Under the pieces are notes generated by a model. That model searched no databases and was not told the origin of the DNA. It was given only the letters and a program-made list of their open reading frames with translations. Source: Thauera sedimentorum (GTDB lineage Bacteria > Pseudomonadota > Gammaproteobacteria > Burkholderiales > Rhodocyclaceae). From it: a stretch of DNA of 64,000 nt. Positions 25,029 through 33,884 of the stretch are shown piece after piece (positions within the stretch are counted from its first letter, which is position 1; every line of letters starts with the position of its first letter). The stretch lies in contig NZ_JACTAH010000002.1 of assembly GCF_014489115.1 (NCBI RefSeq), positions 1,470,586-1,534,585 on the forward strand, read 5' to 3'. Both the position numbers and the translations under genes were made by a program.

Positions 25029-25987
25029 GCCTGCGTCTCGCCATGCGGCTGGCCTCGCCGCCGGGAGCCTCCGGCGCCCTGAGCATCCTCATCTTCCATC
25101 GCGTGCTGCCGCAACGCGATCCGCTGTTTCCGGACGAACCCGACGTGGCTCGCTTCGACGCGCTGCTCGGCTGGATAGGCGACTGGTTCAAGGTGCTGCC
25201 GCTCGCCGAGGCGCTGGAGCGCCTGCGCCGGCGCTCGCTGCCGGCCCGGGCCGCGGCGATCACCTTCGACGACGGCTACGCCGACAACCTGCTCCACGCG
25301 GTACCGCTGCTGCAGCGCCGTGGCATGCACGCCACCTTCTTCATCGCCAGCGGCTTCCTCGACGGCGGGCGGATGTGGAACGACACGGTGATCGAGGCGG
25401 TCCGCAACACCCGCCTCGAGCGCCTGGACAGCGGACTCGCGGGCGTGCCGCCGCTGCCGCTGGGCAGCATCGCCGAGCGCCGTGCGGCGCTGGACCACCT
25501 GATCCCGGCGATCAAGCACATGGAGCCCGCCGCCCGCGCCGACGCGGTGGCGCAGCTGGCCGAACGCTGCGCCGCCCCGCTGCCGGACGACCTCATGCTC
25601 GGTTCGGCACAGGTGCGCGCACTGCACGAGGCCGGCATGGGCATAGGTGCGCACACGGTGAGCCACCCCATCCTCGCGCGCAGCGCCCCGGCGCAGGCGC
25701 GGCGCGAGATCGCCGAGGGGCGCGCGCAGCTCGAAGCACTGACCGGCGAGCGTGTCGCGCTCTTCGCCTATCCCAACGGCAAGGCCGCCAGCGACTACCG
25801 CCGCGAACATGTCGACATGGTGCGCGAGCTGGGCTTCGATGCCGCGCTGAGCACCAACTGGGGGGTGAACGACGCCGACGCCGACCTCTACCAGCTCGCC
25901 CGCTTCACCCCCTGGGACCGCACGCGCTGGCGTTTCGGCCTGCGCATGCTGGGCAATCTGCGCAAGCGCCGCCCGGAGGTGGTGTGA
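25025..25987 (+). CDS. Polysaccharide deacetylase family protein
   Basis: The 320-residue enzyme has the NodB-homology fold: IFHRVLPQRDPLFP, AAAITFDDGYADNLLHAVPLL (metal-binding Asp pair), HATFFIASGFLDGG, GAHTVSHPILARS (zinc histidines) and LFAYPNGKAASDY. It is the second deacetylase of the operon and differs from the DUF3473 type at 10616-11458. No signal peptide is clear, although the first 20 residues are mildly hydrophobic. It probably deacetylates an N-acetylated sugar in the EPS or its lipid-linked precursor. ATG 25025 overlaps the previous stop by four bases, and the next gene begins four bases after its own stop. Confidence 0.9.
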   Translation: MSLRLAMRLASPPGASGALSILIFHRVLPQRDPLFPDEPDVARFDALLGWIGDWFKVLPLAEALERLRRRSLPARAAAITFDDGYADNLLHAVPLLQRRGMHATFFIASGFLDGGRMWNDTVIEAVRNTRLERLDSGLAGVPPLPLGSIAERRAALDHLIPAIKHMEPAARADAVAQLAERCAAPLPDDLMLGSAQVRALHEAGMGIGAHTVSHPILARSAPAQARREIAEGRAQLEALTGERVALFAYPNGKAASDYRREHVDMVRELGFDAALSTNWGVNDADADLYQLARFTPWDRTRWRFGLRMLGNLRKRRPEVV

Positions 25988-25991
25988 GCCG

Positions 25992-26960
25992 ATGAAGATC
26001 TCGGTCGTCATCCCCACCTGGAACCGCCGCGCATTGATCGGTGCGGCGGTCGATTCCGTGCTCGCCCAGGCCGGCCCGGGGCTGGAGCTCGAAGTGCTGG
26101 TGGTGGACGACGGCTCCACCGACGACACCGTGGCGTGGCTGGCGGCGAACTACGCCGGCCGTCCGCTGCGGGTGCTGCGCAACACCCGCGGCAAGGGGCC
26201 GGCCGGTGCGCGCAATACCGGCCTGCTGGCCGCGCAGGGCGATCTGGTGGCGCTGCTCGATTCGGACGACGCCTACCTGCCCGGCCACCTGGCCGCGGCT
26301 GCAGCGGCCTTCGCCGCGCATCCGCAGCTCGGCGTGCTGTTCGGTCGCGCGCAGTACGAATGCGAAGGCCGTCCGGTCGACTACATGGGGCCCAACTTCG
26401 AGCGCAAGCTCGCCCGGGCGCCGGTCGGCTTCGAGGACGAAGGCCTGCTGGTGTTCGGCGCGGACTACTTCAGCCATCTGCTTGAGTACGGCTGCTACTT
26501 CAACCTGTCCACCGTGGTGATGCGCCGCGACGCCGCCCGCGAACTGATGTGCGAGGAACTGCGCATCGCCGAGGACTACGAGTTCTGGGTGCGCCTGGCG
26601 CGCAGCCGGACCTTCGGCTGCCTCAAGGCCGCGCAGATCCGCTACTGTCTGCACGGCGGCAACGTCTCCTTCGAGAGCGCACCGGAGGCCGCCGAGAACG
26701 CACCGATGCTGCTGCGGGCCTACCAGCACATGCTGGCCTATCCGGGCCTTGCCGCGGCGGACGTGGCGCGCATTCACGACAACATGGCCGACGTGCTGTT
26801 CAACTGGGGCTATCGTTGCCGTCTGCACCGGCAGCTGGGCGAGGCCGCACGCCGCCACCTGCAGTCGCTGCGCTTCGGCAAGCGCCGGGCCAACCTGCTG
26901 GCGCTGGCCAAGCTCCCGCTGTTCGCGCTGTGGCCCGGCAGAACTCCGGAGCAGGCATGA
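25992..26960 (+). CDS. Glycosyltransferase family 2 protein
   Basis: The 322-residue GT-A enzyme opens ISVVIPTWNRRALIGAAVDS, followed by LVVDDGSTDDTVAWL, KGPAGARNTGLLAAQGD and the DxD-like LLDSDDAYLPGHL. The later EDYEFWVRLARS holds the likely catalytic acidic residues. It transfers a sugar from a nucleotide donor in the cytoplasm. The last 100 residues are helical without membrane segments. It is followed by a second GT2 gene whose start overlaps its stop (ATGA at 26957-26960), so the pair are coupled and may act on successive sugars. Confidence 0.92.
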   Translation: MKISVVIPTWNRRALIGAAVDSVLAQAGPGLELEVLVVDDGSTDDTVAWLAANYAGRPLRVLRNTRGKGPAGARNTGLLAAQGDLVALLDSDDAYLPGHLAAAAAAFAAHPQLGVLFGRAQYECEGRPVDYMGPNFERKLARAPVGFEDEGLLVFGADYFSHLLEYGCYFNLSTVVMRRDAARELMCEELRIAEDYEFWVRLARSRTFGCLKAAQIRYCLHGGNVSFESAPEAAENAPMLLRAYQHMLAYPGLAAADVARIHDNMADVLFNWGYRCRLHRQLGEAARRHLQSLRFGKRRANLLALAKLPLFALWPGRTPEQA

Positions 26961-27919
26961 GCCCGGCGAACGCCACGGATTCCGGGAGCACTGCGCCGCT
27001 GGTGTCGGTGGTCATCCCCGCCTACAACGCCGAAGCCTTCGTGCTGGACGCGATCCGCAGCGTGCAGGCGCAAGGCTATGCCCCGCTGGACATCGTGCTG
27101 GTGGATGACGGCTCGCGCGACCGTACCGTCGAGCTGGTGCGTGCCGCCGCGCCCGAGGTGCGCATCGTCAGCCAGCCCAATGCCGGCGTGGCCGCGGCGC
27201 GCAACACCGGCCTGCGCGAGGCGCGTGGCGACTACATCTGCTTTCTCGACGCCGACGACGGCTGGTTTCCCGGCAAGCTCGCCGCCCAGGTGGACTACCT
27301 GCAGCGCCACCCGGACACCGGCCTGGTCTATCACCACTGGCTGGTCTGGGAGGCGGACGCGGACGGCCGCTACCGCCTGCCGGCGATGGCCGCGCCGGCG
27401 CAGCCGGGCGAGATCGTTCCGGCGCTGTCCGGGTGGATCTACACCAAGCTGCTGTTCGACTGCATCGTGCATACCTCCACGGTGATGATCCGCCGCGAGA
27501 TCGCCGAGGCAGTCGGTTTCTTCGATACCGCGCTGGTCGCCGGGGAGGACTACGACTACTGGCTGCGCACCTCGCGCCTGTGCCGTATCGACAAGCTGGC
27601 GGCCACCTATTCCTACTACCGCGCGGTGCCGGGCAGCCTGACCAACCGGCCCAAGGCGGTGGATTACGAGTACCGGGTGATCTCCGCCGCGTTCGACCGA
27701 TGGGGCGCCACCGCGCCGGACGGCAGCAGCGTGCCGGCGGCGCGGGTGCAGGCGCGACTGGCCAAGCTGGCGATGGATTTCGGCTACGGCCACTACCATC
27801 GGGGCTCCCCCGATGTGGCCTGGCGCGCCTACCTCACCGCCCTGCGGCACGACCCGCGGCGCTGGCGGGCCATGGCCTACCTGGTGGCGGCGCGGCTGAA
27901 GGCGATGCTGCCCGGCTGA
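26957..27919 (+). CDS. Glycosyltransferase family 2 protein
   Basis: The 320-residue GT-A enzyme has VSVVIPAYNAEAFVLDAIRS, ILVDDGSRDRTVELV, NAGVAAARNTGLREARGD, the DxD segment FLDADDGWFPGKLA, and GEDYDYWLRTSRL as the likely catalytic region. It is related to the enzyme just upstream but clearly diverged. It is the last gene of the plus-strand EPS operon; a strong palindrome 37 bases downstream probably marks the transcript end. Donor sugar is unknown. Confidence 0.92.
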   Translation: MSPANATDSGSTAPLVSVVIPAYNAEAFVLDAIRSVQAQGYAPLDIVLVDDGSRDRTVELVRAAAPEVRIVSQPNAGVAAARNTGLREARGDYICFLDADDGWFPGKLAAQVDYLQRHPDTGLVYHHWLVWEADADGRYRLPAMAAPAQPGEIVPALSGWIYTKLLFDCIVHTSTVMIRREIAEAVGFFDTALVAGEDYDYWLRTSRLCRIDKLAATYSYYRAVPGSLTNRPKAVDYEYRVISAAFDRWGATAPDGSSVPAARVQARLAKLAMDFGYGHYHRGSPDVAWRAYLTALRHDPRRWRAMAYLVAARLKAMLPG

Positions 27920-27955
27920 CAACGGCTTGCCGGACGAACGAGCTGTCTCTTGCGC

Positions 27956-28034
27956 CCCGTAGGAGCGGCCTTGGCCGCGATCCGCCCGTCGACAAAACCA
28001 CCGCCGCAATCGCGGCCAAGGCCGCTCCTACGGG
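27956..28034. repeat. REP/REPIN-like palindrome at the end of the EPS operon
   Basis: Two 26-base arms (27956-27981 and 28009-28034) are inverted copies of each other around a 27-base spacer. The arm core GTAGGAGCGGCCTTGGCCG resembles the REP-type repeats scattered in many Pseudomonas and some betaproteobacterial genomes (established knowledge of such repeats, not searched here). It lies between the convergent ends of the plus-strand GT2 gene and the minus-strand GT4 gene, where it could act as a bidirectional terminator or message-stabilising hairpin. There is no T-tract. Confidence 0.7.
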
Positions 28035-28115
28035 GGTGGGCGATGCGGCGAGGGGAATACAGCGCTGTTGTGGCGTGTCGCTTGCCCCGCGGCAACTTGG
28101 CCGCGATTGCGGTGC

Positions 28116-29300
28116 TCAGGTGTCCAGCACGCGCCCCGCGCGCCGCGCCAGGTTGCGCAGGTTGGCGCCCAGGCGGCGGCGCAGGGTCCAGGCGGGCAGC
28201 TGGCCCGGCGTGGCGGCGATCCGCCGGTACTCGTCGAGATAGCGCTGTCGCAGCACGCGCAGGTCGTAGTCGCGCCGGGCGATCTCCGGGCCGAGACGGC
28301 GCAGTTCGGCCAGCCGCGCCGGGGGTGTGTCGCGCAGTGCGGCGGTGAGTGCGCCGTCTTGCGACATGTCGACGAACACGCCTTCCTGCACGATGGCGCG
28401 CTGGTTGGGGTGGCGGGTGCAGAACACCGGCAGCCCCATGGCCAGCGCCTCGATGTAGACGATGCCGAAGGTCTCCGCCAGCGAGCCGAGCACGAAGAGG
28501 TCGGCCGCCGCGTAGGCGCGGGGCAGTTCGTCGTGCGGCAGGGTGGCGAAGTGGATGCGTCCGCCCATCAGCGCCTGCCCCTGCGCCTTGATCGCCGCAC
28601 TGTCGGCGTTCTCCTGGCCGACGACCAGCAGATGCACCTGCTCCAGCGGTGCGAGCTCGCGGATCACGTAGTCCATGCGCTTGTGCCAGTAGCAGATGGT
28701 GCCTACGCTGATGGCCAGCGTGGCCTCGGCCGGAATGCCCAGGCGTTCGCGCAGGTCGCTGCTCACTCCGGGGTGGAAGCGGTCGAGGTCCACCCCGTGC
28801 GGAATCATGAAGGCCTTGTCCCGCGCGCTGCGCTGCAGGTTCCAGGCCGAATGTTCCTGCACCGCGTCGCACGGCGGCAGGTCGCGCGCGGGGATCGCGC
28901 CGCCGTTGGAGAACACGATGCGCGGCACCACGCGGAACAGGTGACGGTGCTGGTGGATCACCTCGCAGACCTCGCGCTCCAGGCAGTGGATGAGGTCGAA
29001 CCCGCCTTCGAGCAGCGGCTTGAGCGCCGCGTAGGCGAAGGTGACGGCCTCGATCCGGCAGCGCTCGTGCTCGCGGATCGCCTCGGCCCAGTTCGGCGAG
29101 CCGGTCGCGTGGATGTGCTCCAGGCAGGCCGCGCGGCGCGGCAGGTTGTCGATCACCCGCTCGCGCTCGGCCGGCTTGCCGCCGCCCTTGAAGAGGGTGA
29201 TGTCGAGATGGTCGCGCAACAGGTCGAAGAGGCCGCGGGCGAAGACTTCGTGTCCGCGGTTGACGTGGCCTAGGCCGGAGCAGAGCAGGGCGATCTTCAT
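28116..29300 (-). CDS. Glycosyltransferase family 4 protein
   Basis: The 394-residue GT-B enzyme starts MKIALLCSGLGHVNRGHEVF, a glycine-rich nucleotide-sugar fold opening. It has FDLIHCLEREVCEVIHQHRH and MIPHGVDLDRFHPG, and in the donor half ISVGTICYWHKRMDYVIREL and LGSLAETFGIVYIEALAMGLP with the EX7E glutamates. Sequence around it is GC-rich like the core EPS genes, while the genes upstream of it in its operon are not. Its ATG overlaps the stop of the pyruvyltransferase gene (29297-29300), so the two are co-translated. Confidence 0.9.
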   Translation of the reverse strand: MKIALLCSGLGHVNRGHEVFARGLFDLLRDHLDITLFKGGGKPAERERVIDNLPRRAACLEHIHATGSPNWAEAIREHERCRIEAVTFAYAALKPLLEGGFDLIHCLEREVCEVIHQHRHLFRVVPRIVFSNGGAIPARDLPPCDAVQEHSAWNLQRSARDKAFMIPHGVDLDRFHPGVSSDLRERLGIPAEATLAISVGTICYWHKRMDYVIRELAPLEQVHLLVVGQENADSAAIKAQGQALMGGRIHFATLPHDELPRAYAAADLFVLGSLAETFGIVYIEALAMGLPVFCTRHPNQRAIVQEGVFVDMSQDGALTAALRDTPPARLAELRRLGPEIARRDYDLRVLRQRYLDEYRRIAATPGQLPAWTLRRRLGANLRNLARRAGRVLDT

Positions 29301-30241
29301 TGTGGTGTGGTACTCGGATGCGGCGACGGGGATCGAGATACTTGGAGTTGGGTTCCGAGTGTCGCTTGAAAGAGCTGAAGATAGCGGTCGATGTGTCCGT
29401 CCAGTTGCTCTTCGGCGCTCAGTGATCCGGACAGGCGGGCACAGCGCTCGAGGTCGCCTACCGCGCGATCGTAGTCGCGCTGTGAGCTCCGCTTCGGCGG
29501 TGCGGTGGGAGCTGCCTTCGCCGGCAGAGCGCCCCAGCGGGCCAGCTGGCGCTTGGCGGCGTTCTTGATGCGTTGGGCGACCGGCAAGTCGGTTGCGTTA
29601 TAGAGCGGGGTGATGTGCTGGGGGACGTATTCCATCTTCACGCTTGCCAGCCAATCCCGCCATTTGAACTCGAGCAGGCGGCCGTAAAGCGAAATCGGCA
29701 CCCAGGGAATCCGTAGCGCATCCGCGACGATGGCCCCGTGCATGGCCTCGCACAGCAAGATCTCGCAGGCGTTCATCTCGGCAAGCACGCGGTCGACACT
29801 CCAATGGCAGCTGATGAAGCGGATGTCTGCGTCACGGCAGACTGACTCCCAGTCGAACTGCAGCATGCTGTGTCCGGTAGCGATCAGGCCGCAGCGCGCT
29901 GTCGGATTTGGTGCGGGTGTGCCGGCAAGCCTGATGAGCACGGCGGCATCGGTGATTGCGCAACTGGCCGGTACGCCGAGCGCGGCGGCGCTCATCGGTC
30001 CTCTCACCGCATGGATAACCAGCCGGTCGTCCTGCACCGGCAGGTCGCCATAGCCGACCCCGCTGCCGAAGACGTGCTTGCGTGGTTCCGCGGGGAGGCG
30101 GTGGTTCAGCAGCGTGCCGATGCCGACGAAAAGCTCCGAGGCGTCGTCGTCAAAAAATCCGGGAAGGAGACGATTCCACAGCCATGGGTTCAGATCGTCG
30201 CCGAAGTTTCCGTTCGGATCCCTGAAATAGTGGAGGTGCAT
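29297..30241 (-). CDS. Polysaccharide pyruvyltransferase family protein
   Basis: The 314-residue protein starts MHLHYFRDPNGNFGDDLNPW, typical of the polysaccharide pyruvyltransferase (CsaB/ExoV-like) fold. It has VFGSGVGYG, RGPMSAAALG, and CEAMHGAIVADALRIPWVPI, which matches the conserved histidine segment of the family. It would attach a ketal-linked pyruvate to a sugar of the EPS, adding negative charge. I chose ATG 30241; the open frame reaches 30325 but would overlap the upstream flippase gene. The GC content is lower than in the core operon (about 58 % in a hand-counted 60-base line near its start). Confidence 0.85.
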   Translation of the reverse strand: MHLHYFRDPNGNFGDDLNPWLWNRLLPGFFDDDASELFVGIGTLLNHRLPAEPRKHVFGSGVGYGDLPVQDDRLVIHAVRGPMSAAALGVPASCAITDAAVLIRLAGTPAPNPTARCGLIATGHSMLQFDWESVCRDADIRFISCHWSVDRVLAEMNACEILLCEAMHGAIVADALRIPWVPISLYGRLLEFKWRDWLASVKMEYVPQHITPLYNATDLPVAQRIKNAAKRQLARWGALPAKAAPTAPPKRSSQRDYDRAVGDLERCARLSGSLSAEEQLDGHIDRYLQLFQATLGTQLQVSRSPSPHPSTTPQ

Positions 30242-30296
30242 GCTTCCTGCTCCGAGTGGCGAGGGACGTCTGCGTTTGCGGATGGCTTTGAGTCGC

Positions 30297-31868
30297 TCAG
30301 TCTGCGCGCCGGTGCTGCCTTCCACGAATTCGCGTCACCAAGTCGGTGAAGTCGGTCAAATACTGTCGTGATAGCAGGTGCAGGGCCAGTGAGTAGGTCA
30401 CGACACCGGTAGAAACGTGCAACAGCAGCGCGACGAATGTCGAGAATTGCATCGGAGCCAGGGCTGTGCGGAGCACGGCAATGCATATCCACATCGCGAT
30501 CGCCGCCAAGACGGGGCGCGCGAGCACATGCAGCAAGTCGCGGAAGTCGAGCCCGATCAGGCCGAAACTAGCCCGCAGAACGACGATCGAGTACATCGCG
30601 TTGAGCGCGATCGCCGCGGTGACGGCCTCCAGGCCGTGGGAGACGACGGCGAGGACGGAGCCGATCAGGATGATCGCCCCGACCACGTTGTAGCGCAGCG
30701 ATAGCGCAACGCGGTTCTGTGCATTGAAGAGCGATGAGGCGATCGAGGTCGAACCGCGCAGGGCCGCACCGATGCCGAGCATCGTCAGCACCGGGATCAT
30801 GGGTAGCCACTGGTCGCCGTAGAGCATGGGCACGAGTTCCTCCGCTACCGCGGACAGTCCGAAGCCGATCGGGCAGATGATGGCGGCCAGTATCCGTGAA
30901 CTCTTCAAGACCGACTGCCGCAGGCGGTCCCGATCAGCCTGCATGGCCGAGAAGGCTGGGAACAGCACGCGCTGCAGCGGCATGGCGATCCGCCCGCGGA
31001 TCTCATCGGTCAGCGAGCGCGCGTTCTGGTAGTAGCCAAGCATGCTGGCGCCGAGTTGCCTGCCGATCAGCAGCAGGTCGACGTTCATCATCAGATAGTA
31101 GAGGAAGGTGTTACCCATGTAGCTGCCCCCTGTCCGCAGGTTTGCGAACAGATAGGCGGCGTAAAAGCGCAGGCGCGGGAGGAAGGGTACGGCGATGAAC
31201 ATCAGCACGAGCTGCGCCAGGGCGCCGGCGATTGGCCCTGCAACCAGGCTCCAGACCCCGAATCCGAGCCAGGCGAAGACGATGGAGGTGAGCGCGCGGA
31301 CGCCCAGTGCGCCGATGCGGATGTAGAACTCGGTATGGAACTGCATCAGGCGGGCGAGCACGGCTTCGTGTACCGTCGTCAGGCCGGCCAATACAAAGGT
31401 GATGCTCAGCGCTCGCAGGAGGCCGCCGACGGTGGGCTCCGCGAACAGCAGCTCGGTGGCGAACGACACCAGGAAGACCAGCGCGGCGATCGCGCACCCG
31501 GTTGCGGTGCCAGCCCAGAACACCGTATCGAGCTGCAGGCGGCTCACGACCCGCTTCTGGATGAGGATGTTGCCGAGGCCGAAGCTGGCCAGGAGGCTTG
31601 CGAACTCGGTGACCACGGCGGCCATCGCGATGTAACCGAAGTCAGCCGGGGTGAGCAGGCGCGCGAGGATGGCCATAGAGCCGATCGTCAGCAGCGTCCG
31701 CGCGGCGATACCGAGCAGGGTGAAACTCGCACCACTGACCACGCGTTGCCCCAGGTCGCGCGAGGGCAGCACGAAGGCGCGGCGGATGAGCGCGTGACGC
31801 TGGTCGTGCCGTCTTGACAGGGGAAGGGGCTTGTCGGCCATGTTCTCGGGCCCGGTCGGGACGCCCAT
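30297..31868 (-). CDS. Lipopolysaccharide/EPS flippase (Wzx-like, MATE/PST superfamily), copy 1
   Basis: The 523-residue protein has about 12-14 membrane segments and the Wzx/PST-type N-terminal motif GASFTLLGIAARTLLTIGSM followed by ILARLLTPADFGYIAMA. It should flip lipid-linked repeat units across the inner membrane. ATG 31868 has a weak AGG site; ATG 31841 (MADKPLPL) is an alternative start. A second flippase of the same superfamily lies at 33885-35348, with only distant similarity. This copy sits in a lower-GC stretch, which suggests later acquisition with its neighbours. Confidence 0.9.
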   Translation of the reverse strand: MGVPTGPENMADKPLPLSRRHDQRHALIRRAFVLPSRDLGQRVVSGASFTLLGIAARTLLTIGSMAILARLLTPADFGYIAMAAVVTEFASLLASFGLGNILIQKRVVSRLQLDTVFWAGTATGCAIAALVFLVSFATELLFAEPTVGGLLRALSITFVLAGLTTVHEAVLARLMQFHTEFYIRIGALGVRALTSIVFAWLGFGVWSLVAGPIAGALAQLVLMFIAVPFLPRLRFYAAYLFANLRTGGSYMGNTFLYYLMMNVDLLLIGRQLGASMLGYYQNARSLTDEIRGRIAMPLQRVLFPAFSAMQADRDRLRQSVLKSSRILAAIICPIGFGLSAVAEELVPMLYGDQWLPMIPVLTMLGIGAALRGSTSIASSLFNAQNRVALSLRYNVVGAIILIGSVLAVVSHGLEAVTAAIALNAMYSIVVLRASFGLIGLDFRDLLHVLARPVLAAIAMWICIAVLRTALAPMQFSTFVALLLHVSTGVVTYSLALHLLSRQYLTDFTDLVTRIRGRQHRRAD

Positions 31869-31913
31869 GCCGACCTGCCGGATCAGCCTGGGTCGTGACC
31901 GGACTTGGACGGG

Positions 31914-32510
31914 TTAGTTCTGCGCGAGCGCCCAGACGGTGACCGGGAAGTCCGGTTCGTTGCGCAATGAACCGAACCAGCCGCGTCGCGCCCAGCGGCT
32001 GAAATTGGCCTTGATGCAGGCGCGGTTGCCCCAGGACCAGGTGCGGATGCGCTCGATGTCGAAACCGCATTCGGCCAGGAAGTGCTTCATGCCCATCTCG
32101 GTCCACCGGGTGCAGTCGTAGGGAATCTCGTGGCGGCGGATCAGGAAGGGCGTCGTGACCAGGAAGTAGCCCCCGGGTCGCAGCATGGCGTGCACGTTGC
32201 GCGTGGCGCGGTAGGGCCACAGCAGGTGTTCCCAGACCTGGTCGGCGATGATGAGGTCGAACTCGCCGGGCAGTCGATCCTTGCAGATGTCGTACTCCGG
32301 GTAGTTCATCTCGGTGAACGAGCGGAAGGGCAGCTGCTGGAACTTGTCGCCTGCCGAGATCTCCATGGCGTCGAGCCGCTCGGGTCCGAGTTCCCGGATC
32401 AGCGCCTTGCATTCGCGGTACATCACGGTGCGCGTCCAGTGCCCCCAGTCGTAGCCGACGGTGCTCAGGATGCGCTTGGCGAATGCGGTTTGCGATGGGC
32501 TCAGGTTCAT
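31914..32510 (-). CDS. SAM-dependent methyltransferase
   Basis: The 198-residue protein is a short class I methyltransferase: LDAMEISAGDKFQQL matches the first SAM-binding strand, FDLIIADQVWEHLLWP the motif around strand 4, and MLRPGGYFLVTTPFLIRRHE the post-motif region. The pattern PYDCTRWTEMGMKHFLAECGF is typical of methyltransferases in polysaccharide loci. It may O-methylate a sugar of the repeat unit; the substrate is not known. I chose ATG 32510 because the longer frame to 32603 would overlap the GT2 gene. The following gene on this strand is the flippase, 45 bases away. Confidence 0.82.
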   Translation of the reverse strand: MNLSPSQTAFAKRILSTVGYDWGHWTRTVMYRECKALIRELGPERLDAMEISAGDKFQQLPFRSFTEMNYPEYDICKDRLPGEFDLIIADQVWEHLLWPYRATRNVHAMLRPGGYFLVTTPFLIRRHEIPYDCTRWTEMGMKHFLAECGFDIERIRTWSWGNRACIKANFSRWARRGWFGSLRNEPDFPVTVWALAQN

Positions 32511-32536
32511 GTGCGCCTCGGGCAGTTGATTGACGG

Positions 32537-33754
32537 TCAGTACGCGTCGCTCGATGCCGGACGCTGCTGGTCGCCGCGGCTTGCGACATAGGCGGCGCCG
32601 CAAAGGATCCAGCCCAGCAGCCCCGAAGCGTACTTGCTACGCCAGTTGCTCGCGTGGTTCAGCGCTCCCCAATATAGTCCCTTGCCGAGCAGGGTCAGGG
32701 CGTTGCGCGCGGCTGGCGCGTGGAGCAGGTGAAGTAGGCGGATGGCGGCGCGGTGGGTCTGCTCCGCGAAGAACATATGGTTGAATGCCTCGACAAGGAC
32801 TTGTCGTTCGGACGCGGTCAGAGGTGAGCGGCTGTCGGCCTTGAAGGCGTTCAGGATGTCGGAGACAGACACGGAGGTGCCTAGCTTGGTCGCCAATGCC
32901 CACGCGCGGGTCAGCAGGGCAGCGCGCAGCGCCGCGGGCGATTCGGGAACGAGACCATCGGGCGCGAAGGCGGAAAGCGGAAGCTCTCTCATCATCCGGT
33001 TGCCGATGCGAGCGTTGTACTTGGCCCAGATGCGCTCGCGCTCCGCGTTTGCGTGAAGCTCGCGTGAGGGACCGCGAGGTGCGTCGTGGATGCGGACGAC
33101 GAACACTTCCCTGCCGCAGAATCGATGTCCATATCGGGAGGCGAGGCGGATCATCATGTCGTAGTCCTGGCCGCGCAGCATGTCTTCGTCGAAACCGCCA
33201 ACTTCGCATACGGCCGCCGTGCGCAACAATGCACCGGACATCATGATGTTGCACGCTCTGAAAAGCGCGAGGCGCTGGAAGTGTTCGGATAGATCGGCAT
33301 GTGGATAGGGCACCGCATGCCGGGTGCTGGATAGCAGGTTCCCGTCGGTGCGAACCTCGGAGAAAGTGCCGAAACTGAAGGCTGCGGAGGGGTGCTCGAC
33401 CAGTGGTGCGATGAGCGATTCGATGGCATGCGGGTGTGCCGCGTCGTCATCGTCGAAAAACCACACGAACTCGGTATCCACCGTCGGCAGAACGCGGTTC
33501 AGCGCGCGCGCCTTGCCGCCGTTCTCCTGGCGGAGGTACTCGACCCGGTCGACGAAAGGGGCGAGCGCGTCGACGGTGCCGTCTGTGCTGCCGTCGTCGA
33601 TGACGACGATGCGGGCTGGCGGCAGGGACTGCGCCAGAAGGCTTTGCAGGGCTTCGGGCAGGAAACGGGCCCGGTTGTACGTAGCGACAACCACGGTCAC
33701 ACCGGGGCGGTAACCGGGCTGCGGCGTGGGTGAAGCGCGGTATCCGTCGTGCAT
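32537..33754 (-). CDS. Glycosyltransferase family 2 protein
   Basis: The 405-residue GT-A enzyme has VTVVVATYNRARFLPEALQS, IVVIDDGSTDGTVDAL, GGKARALNRVLP, the metal-binding WFFDDDDAAHPHAIESL and RGQDYDMMIRLASRYGHRF. The C-terminal 150 residues are helical with one possible hydrophobic segment (LLGWILCGAAYVASRG). ATG 33754 has GGGAG five bases upstream (GGGAGTAGGCATG), which decides it over the in-frame ATG 33775. It is the first gene of the lower-GC subgroup (GT2, methyltransferase, flippase, pyruvyltransferase). Confidence 0.9.
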   Translation of the reverse strand: MHDGYRASPTPQPGYRPGVTVVVATYNRARFLPEALQSLLAQSLPPARIVVIDDGSTDGTVDALAPFVDRVEYLRQENGGKARALNRVLPTVDTEFVWFFDDDDAAHPHAIESLIAPLVEHPSAAFSFGTFSEVRTDGNLLSSTRHAVPYPHADLSEHFQRLALFRACNIMMSGALLRTAAVCEVGGFDEDMLRGQDYDMMIRLASRYGHRFCGREVFVVRIHDAPRGPSRELHANAERERIWAKYNARIGNRMMRELPLSAFAPDGLVPESPAALRAALLTRAWALATKLGTSVSVSDILNAFKADSRSPLTASERQVLVEAFNHMFFAEQTHRAAIRLLHLLHAPAARNALTLLGKGLYWGALNHASNWRSKYASGLLGWILCGAAYVASRGDQQRPASSDAY

Positions 33755-33884
33755 GCCTACTCCCTCAACGGCCATCGTCGGCAACAAGCCAGGGCGAACG
33801 CAAAGGCTTGGTCTTACGCATTAGACGACGAGTGGATGTCCGCTGCGAGGGCATACGACGCAAGCTCATGCAGAAACCGGGCCT

